Shown in pieces: positions 26,758-36,900 of a stretch of 64,000 bases of DNA (positions within the stretch are counted from its first letter, which is position 1; each line of letters opens with the position of its first letter). The DNA is from Methylococcaceae bacterium UBA6146 (GTDB taxonomy: Bacteria; Pseudomonadota; Gammaproteobacteria; Methylococcales; Methylomonadaceae). The position numbers and the translations under genes were made by a program. Below the pieces are notes generated by a model. That model did not search any database. It was not told the origin of the DNA and saw nothing but the letters and a program-made list of their open reading frames with translations. The stretch is from NCBI GenBank assembly GCA_002422395.1, contig DIUY01000008.1:32728-96727 (forward strand), in the 5' to 3' direction.

Positions 26758-28038
26758 TCAGCCACAACAAACCCGCCTTACTGGAAAATGGCAACTAAAA
26801 CAACTGCCCTTGCCCAATTCGCTCGTTATCGCCAAATGGGCGTCGTGGCGCATCAGCACATGCTTGACAATAGCCAAGCCTAAGCCAGTGCCACAAACTT
26901 TTTTGCGGCGCTTGGTCTCAACCCGATAGAACCGCTCGGTCACGCGGGGAATGTCTGCCGCAGCAATACCTTCACCTTGGTCTTCAACATCCAAAACAAT
27001 AGCATCGCTGTCTTGGTACCAACGGACTTTCACCAGTGAATCTTCAGGCGAATATTTAAGCGCGTTGCCTAACAGGTTGGTGAATGCGCTGCGCAAATCT
27101 TGTTCTTCGCCGTAAATATGCGCCGATGTTTCCAAGGTCAGCTCAATGCGCCTTGAGGCATTTTCCAACGCGTCACCTTCCTTGCAAATCTGGCTTAACA
27201 ACGCGGGCACATCGATGCACTGAGGTTTTTTCTGTTGGGTTTCCAAACGGGTCAGCAGTAATAAATCGTCAACCAAGTGCTGCATACGCTCGGTCTGACC
27301 CTGCATTTCCTTAAAGGAGGTGGTCAGCAACGGCGAGCCACCGTCATCCATATCCTGCAAAGTTTCCAAATATCCCTTAAGCACGGTCAAAGGTGTCCTA
27401 AGCTCATGCGAAACATTGGCGACAAAATCCTTGCGCATGGTTTCCATTTTTTTCAATTGCGTGACATCCTGCGCCAATAACAAGCGCAACCCTGAACCAT
27501 AGGGGATAATACGCACCTCCAAAATCACGCGGCTATTTAGCGGCGAAGGCAAAATGACGGGTACGGCATAATCGCCTGACTTCAGATAGCGGATAAATTC
27601 GGGGTAACGGATAAGATTGATAATGCGCTGGCCTTTATCGGTTAGTTGTAACCCTAAAACCTGTATCGCCGCCTTGTTTGACCATTCAATTTCGTCATTA
27701 GCCCGTAAGACCACCGCCGCATCGGGCAGGGCTTCGGTCGATTGGCGGAACTGCTGGATAAGCTTTCTTAACTTCTTTTTACGGCGCTTTTCGTTTTTTT
27801 TGATGCGATAAACATGAAAATAAATATCTTCCCAAATACCGGAAGCTTTAGGGTAATGGCCTTTACCGCCCTTGCTTATCCATTTTTGAAACCGAGTAAT
27901 TTGAAATACCTGGCAGCCTAACAAGATTAACGTCACGGCTAACAGAAACGGCAACAAAAAACCGGTGCTTGTGCCAAGGGTTAGCGCGGTCAAGAACAGC
28001 AGCAGCGCCACACTGATTTCTTTTTGCCATATGCCCAT
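26758..28038 (-). CDS. phoR: phosphate regulon sensor histidine kinase
   Basis: PhoR senses phosphate limitation together with the Pst system and phosphorylates PhoB. The protein has two N-terminal membrane segments (about residues 8-48), a PAS-like domain (residues about 95-195), the dimerisation H-box VANVSHELRTPLTVLKGY with the phospho-His near residue 212, and a C-terminal ATP-binding domain (LGNALKYSPEDS, VEDQGEGIAAADIPRVTERFYRV, GTGLGLAIVKHV). The 426-residue length fits. It follows phoB by only 7 bases on the same strand. Confidence 0.93.
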   Translation of the reverse strand: MGIWQKEISVALLLFLTALTLGTSTGFLLPFLLAVTLILLGCQVFQITRFQKWISKGGKGHYPKASGIWEDIYFHVYRIKKNEKRRKKKLRKLIQQFRQSTEALPDAAVVLRANDEIEWSNKAAIQVLGLQLTDKGQRIINLIRYPEFIRYLKSGDYAVPVILPSPLNSRVILEVRIIPYGSGLRLLLAQDVTQLKKMETMRKDFVANVSHELRTPLTVLKGYLETLQDMDDGGSPLLTTSFKEMQGQTERMQHLVDDLLLLTRLETQQKKPQCIDVPALLSQICKEGDALENASRRIELTLETSAHIYGEEQDLRSAFTNLLGNALKYSPEDSLVKVRWYQDSDAIVLDVEDQGEGIAAADIPRVTERFYRVETKRRKKVCGTGLGLAIVKHVLMRHDAHLAITSELGKGSCFSCHFPVRRVCCG

Positions 28039-28045
28039 ATATACG

Positions 28046-28738
28046 CTAGTCCATTAATGAGAATCGATAGCCGAAGCCCCGTACTGTCTGCACCAGGTCT
28101 TCACGCCCATATTCGCCAAGAATTTTTCTTAGCCGCCGGATATGCACATCTATCGTCCGTTCTTCAATATAGACACTGCGCCCCCAGACTTGGTCCAGCA
28201 ATTGGGTGCGGCTGTAAACTTTGTCGGGATGGGTCATAAAAAACTGCATCAGACGAAATTCAGTGGGGCTGACCTCCAACTGTTTGGCGCCGATACTCAG
28301 CCGGTGCTGTTCGGTGTCCAGAACCAAATCCCCTAGGGTAATTTGCGCCATACCCATTATTTTGCCGCTTCTGCGCAGCACTGCGCGTATCCGCGCCACC
28401 AGTTCTTTGGGTGAAAAAGGTTTGGTGATGTAATCGTCGGCGCCTATTTCCAGACCCTTAACTTTGTCTTCTTCTTCACCGCGTGCCGTCAGCAAAATAA
28501 TCGGCAGCTCCCGGTATGCAGGTTCTTTTTTTAAACGCTTAGCCCATTCAACGCCGCTGATGCCAGGCAGCATCCAGTCTAATAAAATCAAATCGGGCGC
28601 CACCTCATCCAGACATTTCTGGGCTTCTTCAGCATCGACCGCAGCAACCGACTTATAGCCCGCCTGCTCAAGCACCATCATTAACATGCCTCTGATAGCA
28701 TCTTCATCTTCAACAACGAGAATAGTAAGTCTTGACAT
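28046..28738 (-). CDS. phoB: phosphate regulon response regulator
   Basis: PhoB is an OmpR-type transcription factor. The receiver domain has the acidic pair in VVEDED and the phospho-acceptor Asp near residue 54 in [10 protein letters not shown], plus the Lys in [13 protein letters not shown]. The winged-helix output domain ends [20 protein letters not shown]. The frame extends upstream to 28819, but [12 protein letters not shown] at 28738 is the natural start and gives 230 residues, the usual size. No good ribosome-binding site precedes it. Confidence 0.94.
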   Translation of the reverse strand: MSRLTILVVEDEDAIRGMLMMVLEQAGYKSVAAVDAEEAQKCLDEVAPDLILLDWMLPGISGVEWAKRLKKEPAYRELPIILLTARGEEEDKVKGLEIGADDYITKPFSPKELVARIRAVLRRSGKIMGMAQITLGDLVLDTEQHRLSIGAKQLEVSPTEFRLMQFFMTHPDKVYSRTQLLDQVWGRSVYIEERTIDVHIRRLRKILGEYGREDLVQTVRGFGYRFSLMD

Positions 28739-28910
28739 ACAATTAATAAAAATAGCTAAATGGGAATAGTGTAACAACGCGTTTATTGCCATTTCATGAC
28801 AACAGACATCCATGCACAAGGTTTATTTTACCTGATTATTGCCCATTCAGGGCAGGCACACTGTGTGTCCGGCATAATAGGCCTGTCCACCCTCCGCCCA
28901 AAACTGACTT

Positions 28911-29894
28911 ATGCCACTACCTAACATGATGCAGGCGATAGAAATTGAAGGCCGCACCTTAAAAACCGGCAAACGCCCCGTACCTGTACCGGCGTCCGGC
29001 CAAGCGCTGATAAAAGTCGCCTGTGCCGGCGTCAACCGGCCTGACGTCATGCAACGCAAAGGGTTATACCCCGCCCCGCCGGGCGCGTCCGATATTCCCG
29101 GCTTGGAAATTGCCGGCACAGTCGCCGCCTTAGGCGAGTCGGCCAACCCATTAAAAATCGGGGACAAGGTTTGCGCTTTAGTGACCGGCGGCGGTTATGC
29201 GCAATACTGCCTAGCTTCTGCGGCGTTATGCTTGCCAGTGCCTACCGGGCTTTCCATGACGGAAGCGGCGGCCTTGCCGGAAACTTTTTTTACCGTCTGG
29301 AGCAATGTTTTCGACCGCGCCCGCCTATTGCCTGGCGAAACCCTGCTGGTGCATGGCGGCGGCAGCGGCATAGGCACAACAGCGATACAGCTCGCCAAAG
29401 CTTTTCATGCCAAGGTCATTATCACTGCTGGCTCTGAGGCCAAATGCAGCTTTTGTCGTGCGCTGGGTGCGGATGCCGCAATCAATTACCAAGAACAGGA
29501 TTTTGTCGCGGAAATAGACCGGCTTACCGGTTCTACAGGCGTCGACGTGATTCTTGACATGATAGGCGGCGACTATTTTCCCCGTAACCTAAAGTGTATG
29601 GCGTTTGATGCCAGACTGGTGCAGATCGCCCTACAAAACGGTGTAAAATCCGAAATCAATCTCTTGCCCGTCATGTTGAAACGTCTGACCATCACGGGTT
29701 CGACACTAAGACCCCGTGATGACACCTTCAAGGCCGAAATTGCCCGCAAACTGCGTGATAAAGTCTGGCCATTGCTGGCGGCCGGCAAAATCAAACCCGT
29801 TATCCATTCCACCTTTGCCTTGCGCGACGCCGCTGCCGCCCATGAGTTCATGGAAAGTGGCCAACATATCGGCAAAATCATCCTACAGGTATAA
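28911..29894 (+). CDS. NAD(P)H-quinone oxidoreductase, zinc-independent MDR family
   Basis: The 327-residue protein is a medium-chain dehydrogenase/reductase of the TP53I3/PIG3 type. Features are GVNRPDVMQRKGLYPAPPGA near the N-terminus, the GLEIAGTVAALG stretch, and a nucleotide-binding loop HGGGSGIGTTAIQLAKAF near residues 146-163. It lacks the zinc-ligand set of alcohol dehydrogenases. Likely substrates are quinones. It is followed 4 bases later by a sulfurtransferase gene. Confidence 0.88.
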   Translation: MPLPNMMQAIEIEGRTLKTGKRPVPVPASGQALIKVACAGVNRPDVMQRKGLYPAPPGASDIPGLEIAGTVAALGESANPLKIGDKVCALVTGGGYAQYCLASAALCLPVPTGLSMTEAAALPETFFTVWSNVFDRARLLPGETLLVHGGGSGIGTTAIQLAKAFHAKVIITAGSEAKCSFCRALGADAAINYQEQDFVAEIDRLTGSTGVDVILDMIGGDYFPRNLKCMAFDARLVQIALQNGVKSEINLLPVMLKRLTITGSTLRPRDDTFKAEIARKLRDKVWPLLAAGKIKPVIHSTFALRDAAAAHEFMESGQHIGKIILQV

Positions 29895-29898
29895 GTTC

Positions 29899-30750
29899 AT
29901 GAGCCACACCACGCTAATTTGCCCAAAAAACCTCCATCAGCAAATGGACAACCCAGACTGGGTCATTGTCGATTGCCGCTTTTCCTTAAGCGACACGGAT
30001 GCCGGCGGCTATGCCTACCGGCATGGTCATCTGCCGGAAGCACGTTATGCGCATTTGGATAAAGACTTGTCAGCAGCGGTGACTGCGTTAACGGGCCGCC
30101 ACCCGCTCCCTGACTTTAAAGTATTGGCCACTAAGCTGGGCGCTTGGGGGATATGCAACACCAGCCAAGTTGTCGTTTATGATGATGCGGGCGGCGCATT
30201 TGCCGGACGCTTGTGGTGGTTGCTGCGTTGCCTGGGACATGACAACGTTGCCGTTCTGAATGGCGGCATCCAGCATTGGCAACGGCACGGCCATAAGACA
30301 ACCACAATCTTGCCAACTATTAAACCCATGACATTCAAGCCTTATCTAAACACCGCTTGCTGGCTTACGGCGCGGCAAGTAGAAAACGGTTTGGCGCAAA
30401 AAACGCTATGCCTGATTGACGCCAGATCGCCTGAACGCTATGCAGGCAAACAAGAACCAATAGATCCGGTCGCAGGACATATTCCGGGGGCATTAAACCG
30501 GCCCTTCCTGTTAAACCTTGACCGGAACGGCCTGTTTTTATCGGCGGGGGAATTGCACCGGCAATTCCGGCAATTGATAGGCAATATACCCGCCAATCAA
30601 GTCGCCCATAACTGCGGCTCAGGAGTGACCGCCTGCCATAATTTACTCGCAATGGAACAAGCAGGCCTAACCGGCTCCAAACTGTATGCTGGCTCATGGA
30701 GCGAGTGGGTTACGGATAAAAACCGCAGCGTTGCCGTTGGGGAACAATAG
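29899..30750 (+). CDS. two-domain sulfurtransferase (rhodanese / mercaptopyruvate type)
   Basis: The protein (283 residues) has two rhodanese domains. The first starts DWVIVDCRFSLSD and lacks an active-site Cys loop. The second has IDARSPERYAGKQEP and the loop CGSGVTACHN with the catalytic Cys near residue 234. The CGSGVTA loop is of the mercaptopyruvate-sulfurtransferase-like kind. A much longer in-frame extension back to 29716 overlaps the previous gene and is rejected; the ATG at 29899 is used. It is probably co-transcribed with the quinone oxidoreductase. Confidence 0.9.
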   Translation: MSHTTLICPKNLHQQMDNPDWVIVDCRFSLSDTDAGGYAYRHGHLPEARYAHLDKDLSAAVTALTGRHPLPDFKVLATKLGAWGICNTSQVVVYDDAGGAFAGRLWWLLRCLGHDNVAVLNGGIQHWQRHGHKTTTILPTIKPMTFKPYLNTACWLTARQVENGLAQKTLCLIDARSPERYAGKQEPIDPVAGHIPGALNRPFLLNLDRNGLFLSAGELHRQFRQLIGNIPANQVAHNCGSGVTACHNLLAMEQAGLTGSKLYAGSWSEWVTDKNRSVAVGEQ

Positions 30751-30822
30751 CCGTTAAATAAAAACACAACTAAATGCGGCAAACAATTCAAAACAGCTTG
30801 GGCTTGACCATTACCGTCAACA

Positions 30823-30877
30823 TAAACTTAGCCCATAATATCTATTAAACTTAGAATCATCGGTTTTGGCGTATAAT
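30823..30877 (+). promoter_or_regulatory. promoter region of the metal-efflux operon
   Basis: TATAAT lies at 30872-30877, about 47 bases before the small gene at 30924, with a plausible AACTTA-type -35 at 30848-30853. The sequence TAAACTTAG occurs twice in direct orientation (30823-30831 and 30846-30854), 23 bases apart. The second copy overlaps the -35, which would suit a metal-responsive activator or repressor. The regulator is not in the window. Confidence 0.4.
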
Positions 30878-30923
30878 GCGCGTTTTTATTGCCCTCCTCT
30901 TTTAAACAAAAACCATCACCGGT

Positions 30924-31316
30924 ATGCTTCCGACACTCCGTATTTTCCTTGTCACTTGTCTGGTGTTGCTCCAATCAGTTGCGCCGTTAGTGCATGCGCA
31001 TGCCGGAAAAATGGCTTTTGCCCCCCTAACAACCAGCACCGGAAAACTGCATGTGCCCGGGCTGGAAATACTGGTAAGCGCCGCTATTGATGCGCCCGCT
31101 GAGGGCGTTATCTTCGGCATCGACACCGGCATTAAACAACATCAGGACAACGACCCGTCCGACACTGATAACAGCAGCCATTATTTGCATCAGAAAACGG
31201 TTGTCTTCACACCGCCAATCACACCGTTCGACAACAATTTCTCCCCGCAAGCAAGCGCTGCCATTTGCCGACCGCCTGTTTTTTCGCATTCCCCACGCGC
31301 ACCGCCTACCCGATAA
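30924..31316 (+). CDS. small exported protein, CzcI-like
   Basis: The 130-residue protein has a Sec signal peptide (MLPTLRIFLVTCLVLLQSVAPLVHAHA), scattered His residues and a C-terminal SPRAPPTR. A short exported protein with His residues and an arginine-alanine-proline end stands at the head of Czc-type efflux operons as CzcI. Position (directly upstream of a TolC/adaptor/RND set) and layout support the same role, but the match is by pattern only. A second open frame at 31087 overlaps it out of phase and is probably a shadow. Confidence 0.6.
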   Translation: MLPTLRIFLVTCLVLLQSVAPLVHAHAGKMAFAPLTTSTGKLHVPGLEILVSAAIDAPAEGVIFGIDTGIKQHQDNDPSDTDNSSHYLHQKTVVFTPPITPFDNNFSPQASAAICRPPVFSHSPRAPPTR

Positions 31317-31510
31317 TCGCCATTTATTTATAGCGAAAGCTTGCACCCCCCTGCATTTTTCGCCGCCATTCAATACCCACAATTTAGCCCCTCTGCCCAT
31401 CCCATAAACTTTGGCTTGCGCACCAGTTGGAGCATGGCAAACGTGGTATTGAACCGTAGTTTTCTTCTTGAACCTTTATAAAGCGGCCTATGCCGCATTG
31501 AGCTTATCTT

Positions 31511-32824
31511 ATGATTCCTTTACCTTCCCGCATCCAGCGTGAACCTGGCAACTGGCGTCTACAAATTGTTCTGCTGGCCCACCTATTGGGGGTTGCATCC
31601 TTCCCTTGCGCTGCGTTGGACCATTCAGAGGCGCATGCCGTAACACCTACGATTGTCCCCCATCACGACCCGATTGACGTTGACCCGTCCTTAGGTTTGG
31701 CCAAGCTTATCGGCTTGACCTTAGAAAAATACCCCGACGCCACATGGCTAGATTCGCTTGAAGAAGAAGCCGCCGCACTACGTAAGCGGGGGGAAAGTTG
31801 GACATCGGGGGCGTCACAGGCAGGGTTACGCTACCAGGAAGCCTCCAGCGGCACGCTGCATTATATTGATGCCACGGTACAAGTCCCGCTATGGAACTTA
31901 GGGCAACGCGATGCCGAACAAAAAGTTGGCGAGCAGGCGCAAGCTAGCAGCCAATCCCAAGCAGAAGCGGTCAGATTGCGCGTAGCCGGTTTGGTCAGAG
32001 ACGCGTTATGGGACATGGCGCTGCAAAAAATCCGCTATGAACAGGCGCAAATCGAAACGGCGACTTATGAACAATTATTGGCCAAAATTAAACGCCGCGT
32101 TGAATTGGGCGATTTGCCCCGCGCAGATGAATTATTGGCGCAAACCGAATTATTGCAAAAACGCTCAACGCTGACCCAAGCCGAAGCGGAACTGATGCAT
32201 GCCCGCAAACGCTATACCAGCATCACCCAAACCACTAAAATCCCTGCCAACTTCCAAGAAAATTTGGCGGCACTAAAAGAAATCCAGCAAAACCATCCCG
32301 CCCTTGCCGCGATAAACAGCCAGATCGACCGTAAACAGGCTGAACTCGACGCGCTTAAATTGGTGGGTTCGGGGCAAACCAATGTGGTGGTCGGGATCAA
32401 TAGCGATAGCATGACCGACGACCCGCGCAGCAACCAAACCGAAAGCTTCAATATCGGCGTCAACGTGCCTTTTGGCGGCAGTGCCCATAGCCAACCCCAG
32501 ATTGCCGCCGTGAATGTCGAGCTAAACAGGCTGGTTGCCCAACGTGAACAGCTCTTTAGGGATTTGGAACAAATGCACCATGAGGCTGAGCACAATTTGG
32601 AGGTCAACCGGGTCGAGCTGGGCATTGCCAATGAATTGAAGCAGGTTGCGGAAGAACATTTAAGCATGACTGAACTGAGTTTTTCTGTCGGTGAAATTGA
32701 TTTGATGGATTTGTTAAAAATCCAGTCCAGAACCCATCTCGCTATCCTTAATGCTAAAGAACGCGCCGTTATGCTGCAACGCGACCAAGCGATTTATAAC
32801 CAAGCGGTAGGAGTTATGCCATGA
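31511..32824 (+). CDS. TolC-family outer membrane efflux protein (CusC/CzcC-like)
   Basis: The 437-residue protein has an N-terminal hydrophobic export segment ending near AALDHSEAHA, then long alpha-helical heptad-rich stretches typical of TolC channels (LEEEAAALRKRGESW, RVELGDLPRADELLAQTELLQKR, HPALAAINSQIDRKQAELDALK). It would form the outer membrane channel of the tripartite pump encoded downstream. The stop overlaps the adaptor start (ATGA at 32821), so the genes are translationally coupled. Confidence 0.88.
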   Translation: MIPLPSRIQREPGNWRLQIVLLAHLLGVASFPCAALDHSEAHAVTPTIVPHHDPIDVDPSLGLAKLIGLTLEKYPDATWLDSLEEEAAALRKRGESWTSGASQAGLRYQEASSGTLHYIDATVQVPLWNLGQRDAEQKVGEQAQASSQSQAEAVRLRVAGLVRDALWDMALQKIRYEQAQIETATYEQLLAKIKRRVELGDLPRADELLAQTELLQKRSTLTQAEAELMHARKRYTSITQTTKIPANFQENLAALKEIQQNHPALAAINSQIDRKQAELDALKLVGSGQTNVVVGINSDSMTDDPRSNQTESFNIGVNVPFGGSAHSQPQIAAVNVELNRLVAQREQLFRDLEQMHHEAEHNLEVNRVELGIANELKQVAEEHLSMTELSFSVGEIDLMDLLKIQSRTHLAILNAKERAVMLQRDQAIYNQAVGVMP

Positions 32825-33924
32825 AACTAATTAAATCCGTATTATTGCTGGCCTCGTTGACAGCGCTTGTTTATCCTGCCACACACGCTGAAGATACCGT
32901 GCAACTGTCCGCTGAACATATCAATAACTTAGATGTGACGCTGGGAAAACTGCACCCCGCCTCACAAATCCCAGTGTTGTATGCACCCGCTAAAGTGGTG
33001 ATCCCGCCTACCCAGGAATATATCGTCAGTGCATCACAAGCAGGATTGGTCACCAAACTGACGGCCGCGCTAGGCGATAACGTAAAAAAAGGCGCTGTGC
33101 TCGCACAAATTAACAGCCCTGCGTTACTGGCCTTACAAGGGCAATACCTTAAAGCAGGCAGCGTGTTGCATTTGGCCTCAGCCACTTACAACCGCGATAA
33201 AATGCTATTGAAAGATGGCGTCATATCCGACCGTCGTAAACAAGAAACCCAAAGCCAATACCACGCCGCCTTATTGGATGTGAATGAAGCCAAGCAACTG
33301 CTGCAAATCGCGGGCATGTCGGCGAGCGACATTAGCCGTCTGGGCAGCTCACAACGGTTGAACAGCGAGCTTAACGTCCACTCACCCATCTCTGGCGTCG
33401 TCATCGAGCGCCTGGCAGTGGTCGGCACACGTGTTGACAACCAAGCGCCGCTTTACCACATTGCCAATTTGGATGAGCTGTGGCTGGAGATCAACATTCC
33501 GCAAGAACGGATCAGCAACATTAAAATCGGCGACAAGGTGTTGGTTGAAAACACCCCGATCAGCGCAAAAATCAGTTTATTGGGGCAAAGCGTCAATCCG
33601 GAAAACCAAACCTTGCTGGCACGGGCGGTCATCAAAGGCGTCCAATCGACCGTGCGGGCCGGGCAAAAAATTAATGTCCAAATAATCCAGCCCAGCGACA
33701 AACTGCTTTTTAACGTCCCTAACACCGCCATTGCGCAACATGAAGGCAAAGCGTTTGTCTTTGTCCGTAGCCCGTCCGGCTTTTCAATAAAACCCATAAC
33801 AGTCATTGGCAAACAGGCTGAGGAATCGATTATTAGCGGCGAACTCGATGGCACCGAAGAGATTGCGGTCAAGGGCGCGGTGGCGCTAAAAGCCAACTGG
33901 CTAGGCTTGGGGAGTGATGAATAA
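32821..33924 (+). CDS. periplasmic adaptor of a heavy-metal RND pump (CusB/CzcB-like)
   Basis: The 367-residue membrane fusion protein has a signal peptide (residues 1-23), a lipoyl-like half (IVSASQAGLVTKLTAALGDNVKKGAVLAQINSPALL), an alpha-hairpin, the second lipoyl half (ELNVHSPISGVVIERLAVVGTRVDNQAPLYHIANLDELW) and a beta-barrel plus C-terminal domain. It lacks a Met-rich N-terminal segment like that of E. coli CusB and has no His-rich extension like CzcB, so the metal is uncertain. Its TAA stop overlaps the pump start as TAATG. Confidence 0.9.
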   Translation: MKLIKSVLLLASLTALVYPATHAEDTVQLSAEHINNLDVTLGKLHPASQIPVLYAPAKVVIPPTQEYIVSASQAGLVTKLTAALGDNVKKGAVLAQINSPALLALQGQYLKAGSVLHLASATYNRDKMLLKDGVISDRRKQETQSQYHAALLDVNEAKQLLQIAGMSASDISRLGSSQRLNSELNVHSPISGVVIERLAVVGTRVDNQAPLYHIANLDELWLEINIPQERISNIKIGDKVLVENTPISAKISLLGQSVNPENQTLLARAVIKGVQSTVRAGQKINVQIIQPSDKLLFNVPNTAIAQHEGKAFVFVRSPSGFSIKPITVIGKQAEESIISGELDGTEEIAVKGAVALKANWLGLGSDE

Positions 33925-36900
33925 TGGCTACCCTGATTCGCTTTGCGCTAAGCCAACGGCTGCTGATGCTGATTGTGGTCTTGCTGTTGGCGGGCGGCGG
34001 TTTTAACGCTTTTCAAAACATCCCGATTGACGCCTTTCCTGAAGTGTCACCCACACAAGTGAAAATTATCGTCAAAGCCCCTGGCATGACGCCGGAAGAG
34101 GTTGAAGCGCGGATCACCGCGCCCATCGAAGTCGAGCTGTTGGGCATCCCGCACCAGACCATGCTGCGCTCAATCGCCAAATACGCGCTGACCGACATCA
34201 CCGTTGATTTCACCGAAGGCACCGACATTTATTGGGCACGCCAGCAAATTGCCGAACGCCTGAACACGCTGTGGGGCAACTTGCCTAAAGGTGTTGAAGG
34301 CGGCATTGCACCGATGACCACGCCCTTAGGCGAGATGTTTATGTTCACCATTGAAGGCGGTGATTTAAGCCTGATGGAACGCCGTAGCTTGCTGGACTGG
34401 GTGGTGCGCCCTGCCCTGCGGACCGTTTCGGGCGTTGCCGATGTCAATTCGCTCGGCGGCCTGGTCAGGAGTTTTGAGGTCATCCCCGACAATATCCGGC
34501 TTGCTGCGCGGGGCATCAGCATTGATAGCCTCATGAACGCATTGCAGCACAATAACAGCAACGATGGCGCAGGCCGCCTGACAGACGGCGAAGAAGCGCT
34601 GATTGTCCGTGCCGAAGGGCGTATTAAGACCCTAGATGATGTGCGTAGCATTGTCGTTGATAACAAAAACGGCATTCCGGTCACAGTTGGCGATATTGCC
34701 GACATTAAAATCGGCGCATTGACCCGTTATGGCGCGGTCAGTAAAAATGGCGAGGGGGAAGCCGTCACCGGCTTAGTGCTGAGCTTGCGCGGCGCTAACG
34801 CCCGTCAAACCATTGTCGGCATTGAAGAAAAATTAGCCGACATCAGTAAAGGCTTTCCTGAAGGGGTCAGCGCAAAAGTTTTTTACAATCGCGGCAATCT
34901 GGTTGACAAAGCCGTGGACACGGTGACCCATGCCCTGCTGGAAGCGATTGCTTTAGTGGTGGTGTTGCTGCTGTTATTTTTAGGCAATCTGCGGGCGGCA
35001 TTAGTGGTGGCATTAGCCTTACCGTTAGCCGCACTGTTCACATTTATTCTAATGAACGGCATGGGCATGTCGGCAAACTTGATGAGCCTAGGGGGGCTTG
35101 CCATTGCCATCGGGATGCTAGTCGATGCGGCAGTGGTGGTGGTGGAAAACCTCATCACCCATTTGGCACATACCGAAAAGACCCGGCGCCTGCCCCGCCT
35201 GCACGTCATTTACCGGGCGACCTCCGAAGTTGCCGCCTCAGTGACCGCCGGCATTTTAATCATCATCATCGTGTTTTTACCGTTGCTGACCTTGCAGGGC
35301 TTGGAAGGCAAATTATTTACGCCCGTCGCGTTAACAATAGTGTTTGCGCTCAGCGGCTCGCTAATTTTGTCGTTGACGGTCATTCCGGTGATTGCCTCTT
35401 ATTTGCTCAAAGATGTCTCCCACGAAGAACCTTGGTTGCCCCGCCACCTGCAAAAACTGTATCAGCCGACATTGGCCTGGTGTCTTAATAACAACAAAAT
35501 AGTGTTTGCCGGTGCGGGTGGTTTATTGGCCGTAACCGTCCTGGTCTTCACCCAAATAGGCAGCACCTTTATGCCGACGATGGACGAAGGCGACATTATT
35601 GTGCAATTGGAAAAACTGCCCTCAATCACGCTGGCCGAATCGGTTGCGCTAGATGGTCAGGTGCAAAAAAACTTGCTGAAAAATATCCCGGAAATTGCTT
35701 CTGTCGTCTCGCGGGTAGGTTCTGACGAACTAGGGCTAGACCCGATGGGCTTAAATGAAACCGACACGTTTTTGATACTAAAACCTAAAGACCAATGGCG
35801 TATGCACAGCAAAGAGGAATTGATTGGGGAAATCCGCAAAGTGATGGCGCAAACCCCAGGCATCGCGTTCGGTTTCACGCAACCGATTGAAATGCGCGTT
35901 TCGGAAATGCTCACGGGGACGCGCGGTGATGTGGCGGTGAAATTATTTGGCCCGGACCTTACGGTGCTGAATGAAAAAGCCAATGAAATTGCCGAAATTT
36001 TAAAGCATATCACCGGCTCCAGTGATGTGTTCGCCAAACAAAATGACGGTATGCAATTTTTGCAACTGACCATTAACCGGTCTGCCGCCGGACGTTTGGG
36101 GCTGGATAGCGATAGTATAGAAACCCTGCTACGCGCCCAGATCGAAGGTTTAAACCTGGGCATTGTGCAGGAAGGTATCAAGCGCACGCCGTTGTTGTTG
36201 CGGGGCAACAGCAACACCGCGAGCTTTGACAACTTGCAAATCACCCTGCCCAACGGCGGGCATGTGCCAGTCACGGCCATTGCCAAACTGGCTAAAGTGG
36301 AAGGGGTCGTGTCCATAGGCCGCGAACACGGCCAGCGCTTTGTGGTGGTGCGCAGCAACGTGCAAGACCGTGATTTGGTCGGCTTTGTGGATGAAGCCCG
36401 CAAGGCGGTTGCCGATAACGTGAAATTGCCGGTCGGCTATTTTATTGAGTTCGGCGGCCAGTTTGAAAACCAACAACGCGCCGCCACCACCTTGTCTTTA
36501 GTGGTGCCACTTTCTTTGGGGCTGATTTTCCTTTTATTGTTTTCAACGTTCGGTTCCGTCAGGCAGGCTGTCCTGGTGTTGTCCAATATCCCGCTGGCTA
36601 TGGTGGGGGGCGTGTTCGCGCTGTGGCTATCGGGCGAATATTTGTCGGTGCCCGCATCGGTGGGTTTTATCGCCTTGCTGGGGATTGCCGTGCTGAATGG
36701 CGTCGTGATGGTGAGTTATTTTAACCAGCTTTTAGCCACAGGAATGGATATTGCCAAGGCCGTCATTATTGGCTCATCACGCCGGTTGCGTCCGGTGCTG
36801 ATGACTGCCAGCATCGCGGCTTTCGGCTTGATACCGCTGCTATTTGCCACTGGTCCAGGCTCGGAAATCCAGCGGCCACTGGCAATTGTGGTCATCGGCG

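Noticed and set aside
26598..26883. Two short plus-strand frames between dsbA and phoR
   Set aside because: They cross the palindrome at 26626-26653 and the end of phoR, and their products show no recognisable features.
29716..29898. N-terminal extension of the sulfurtransferase frame
   Set aside because: It overlaps the quinone oxidoreductase gene, and the natural rhodanese start is at 29899.
31087..31407. 106-residue frame overlapping the CzcI-like gene
   Set aside because: It overlaps out of phase with a protein that has a clear signal peptide, and its composition is that of a shadow frame.
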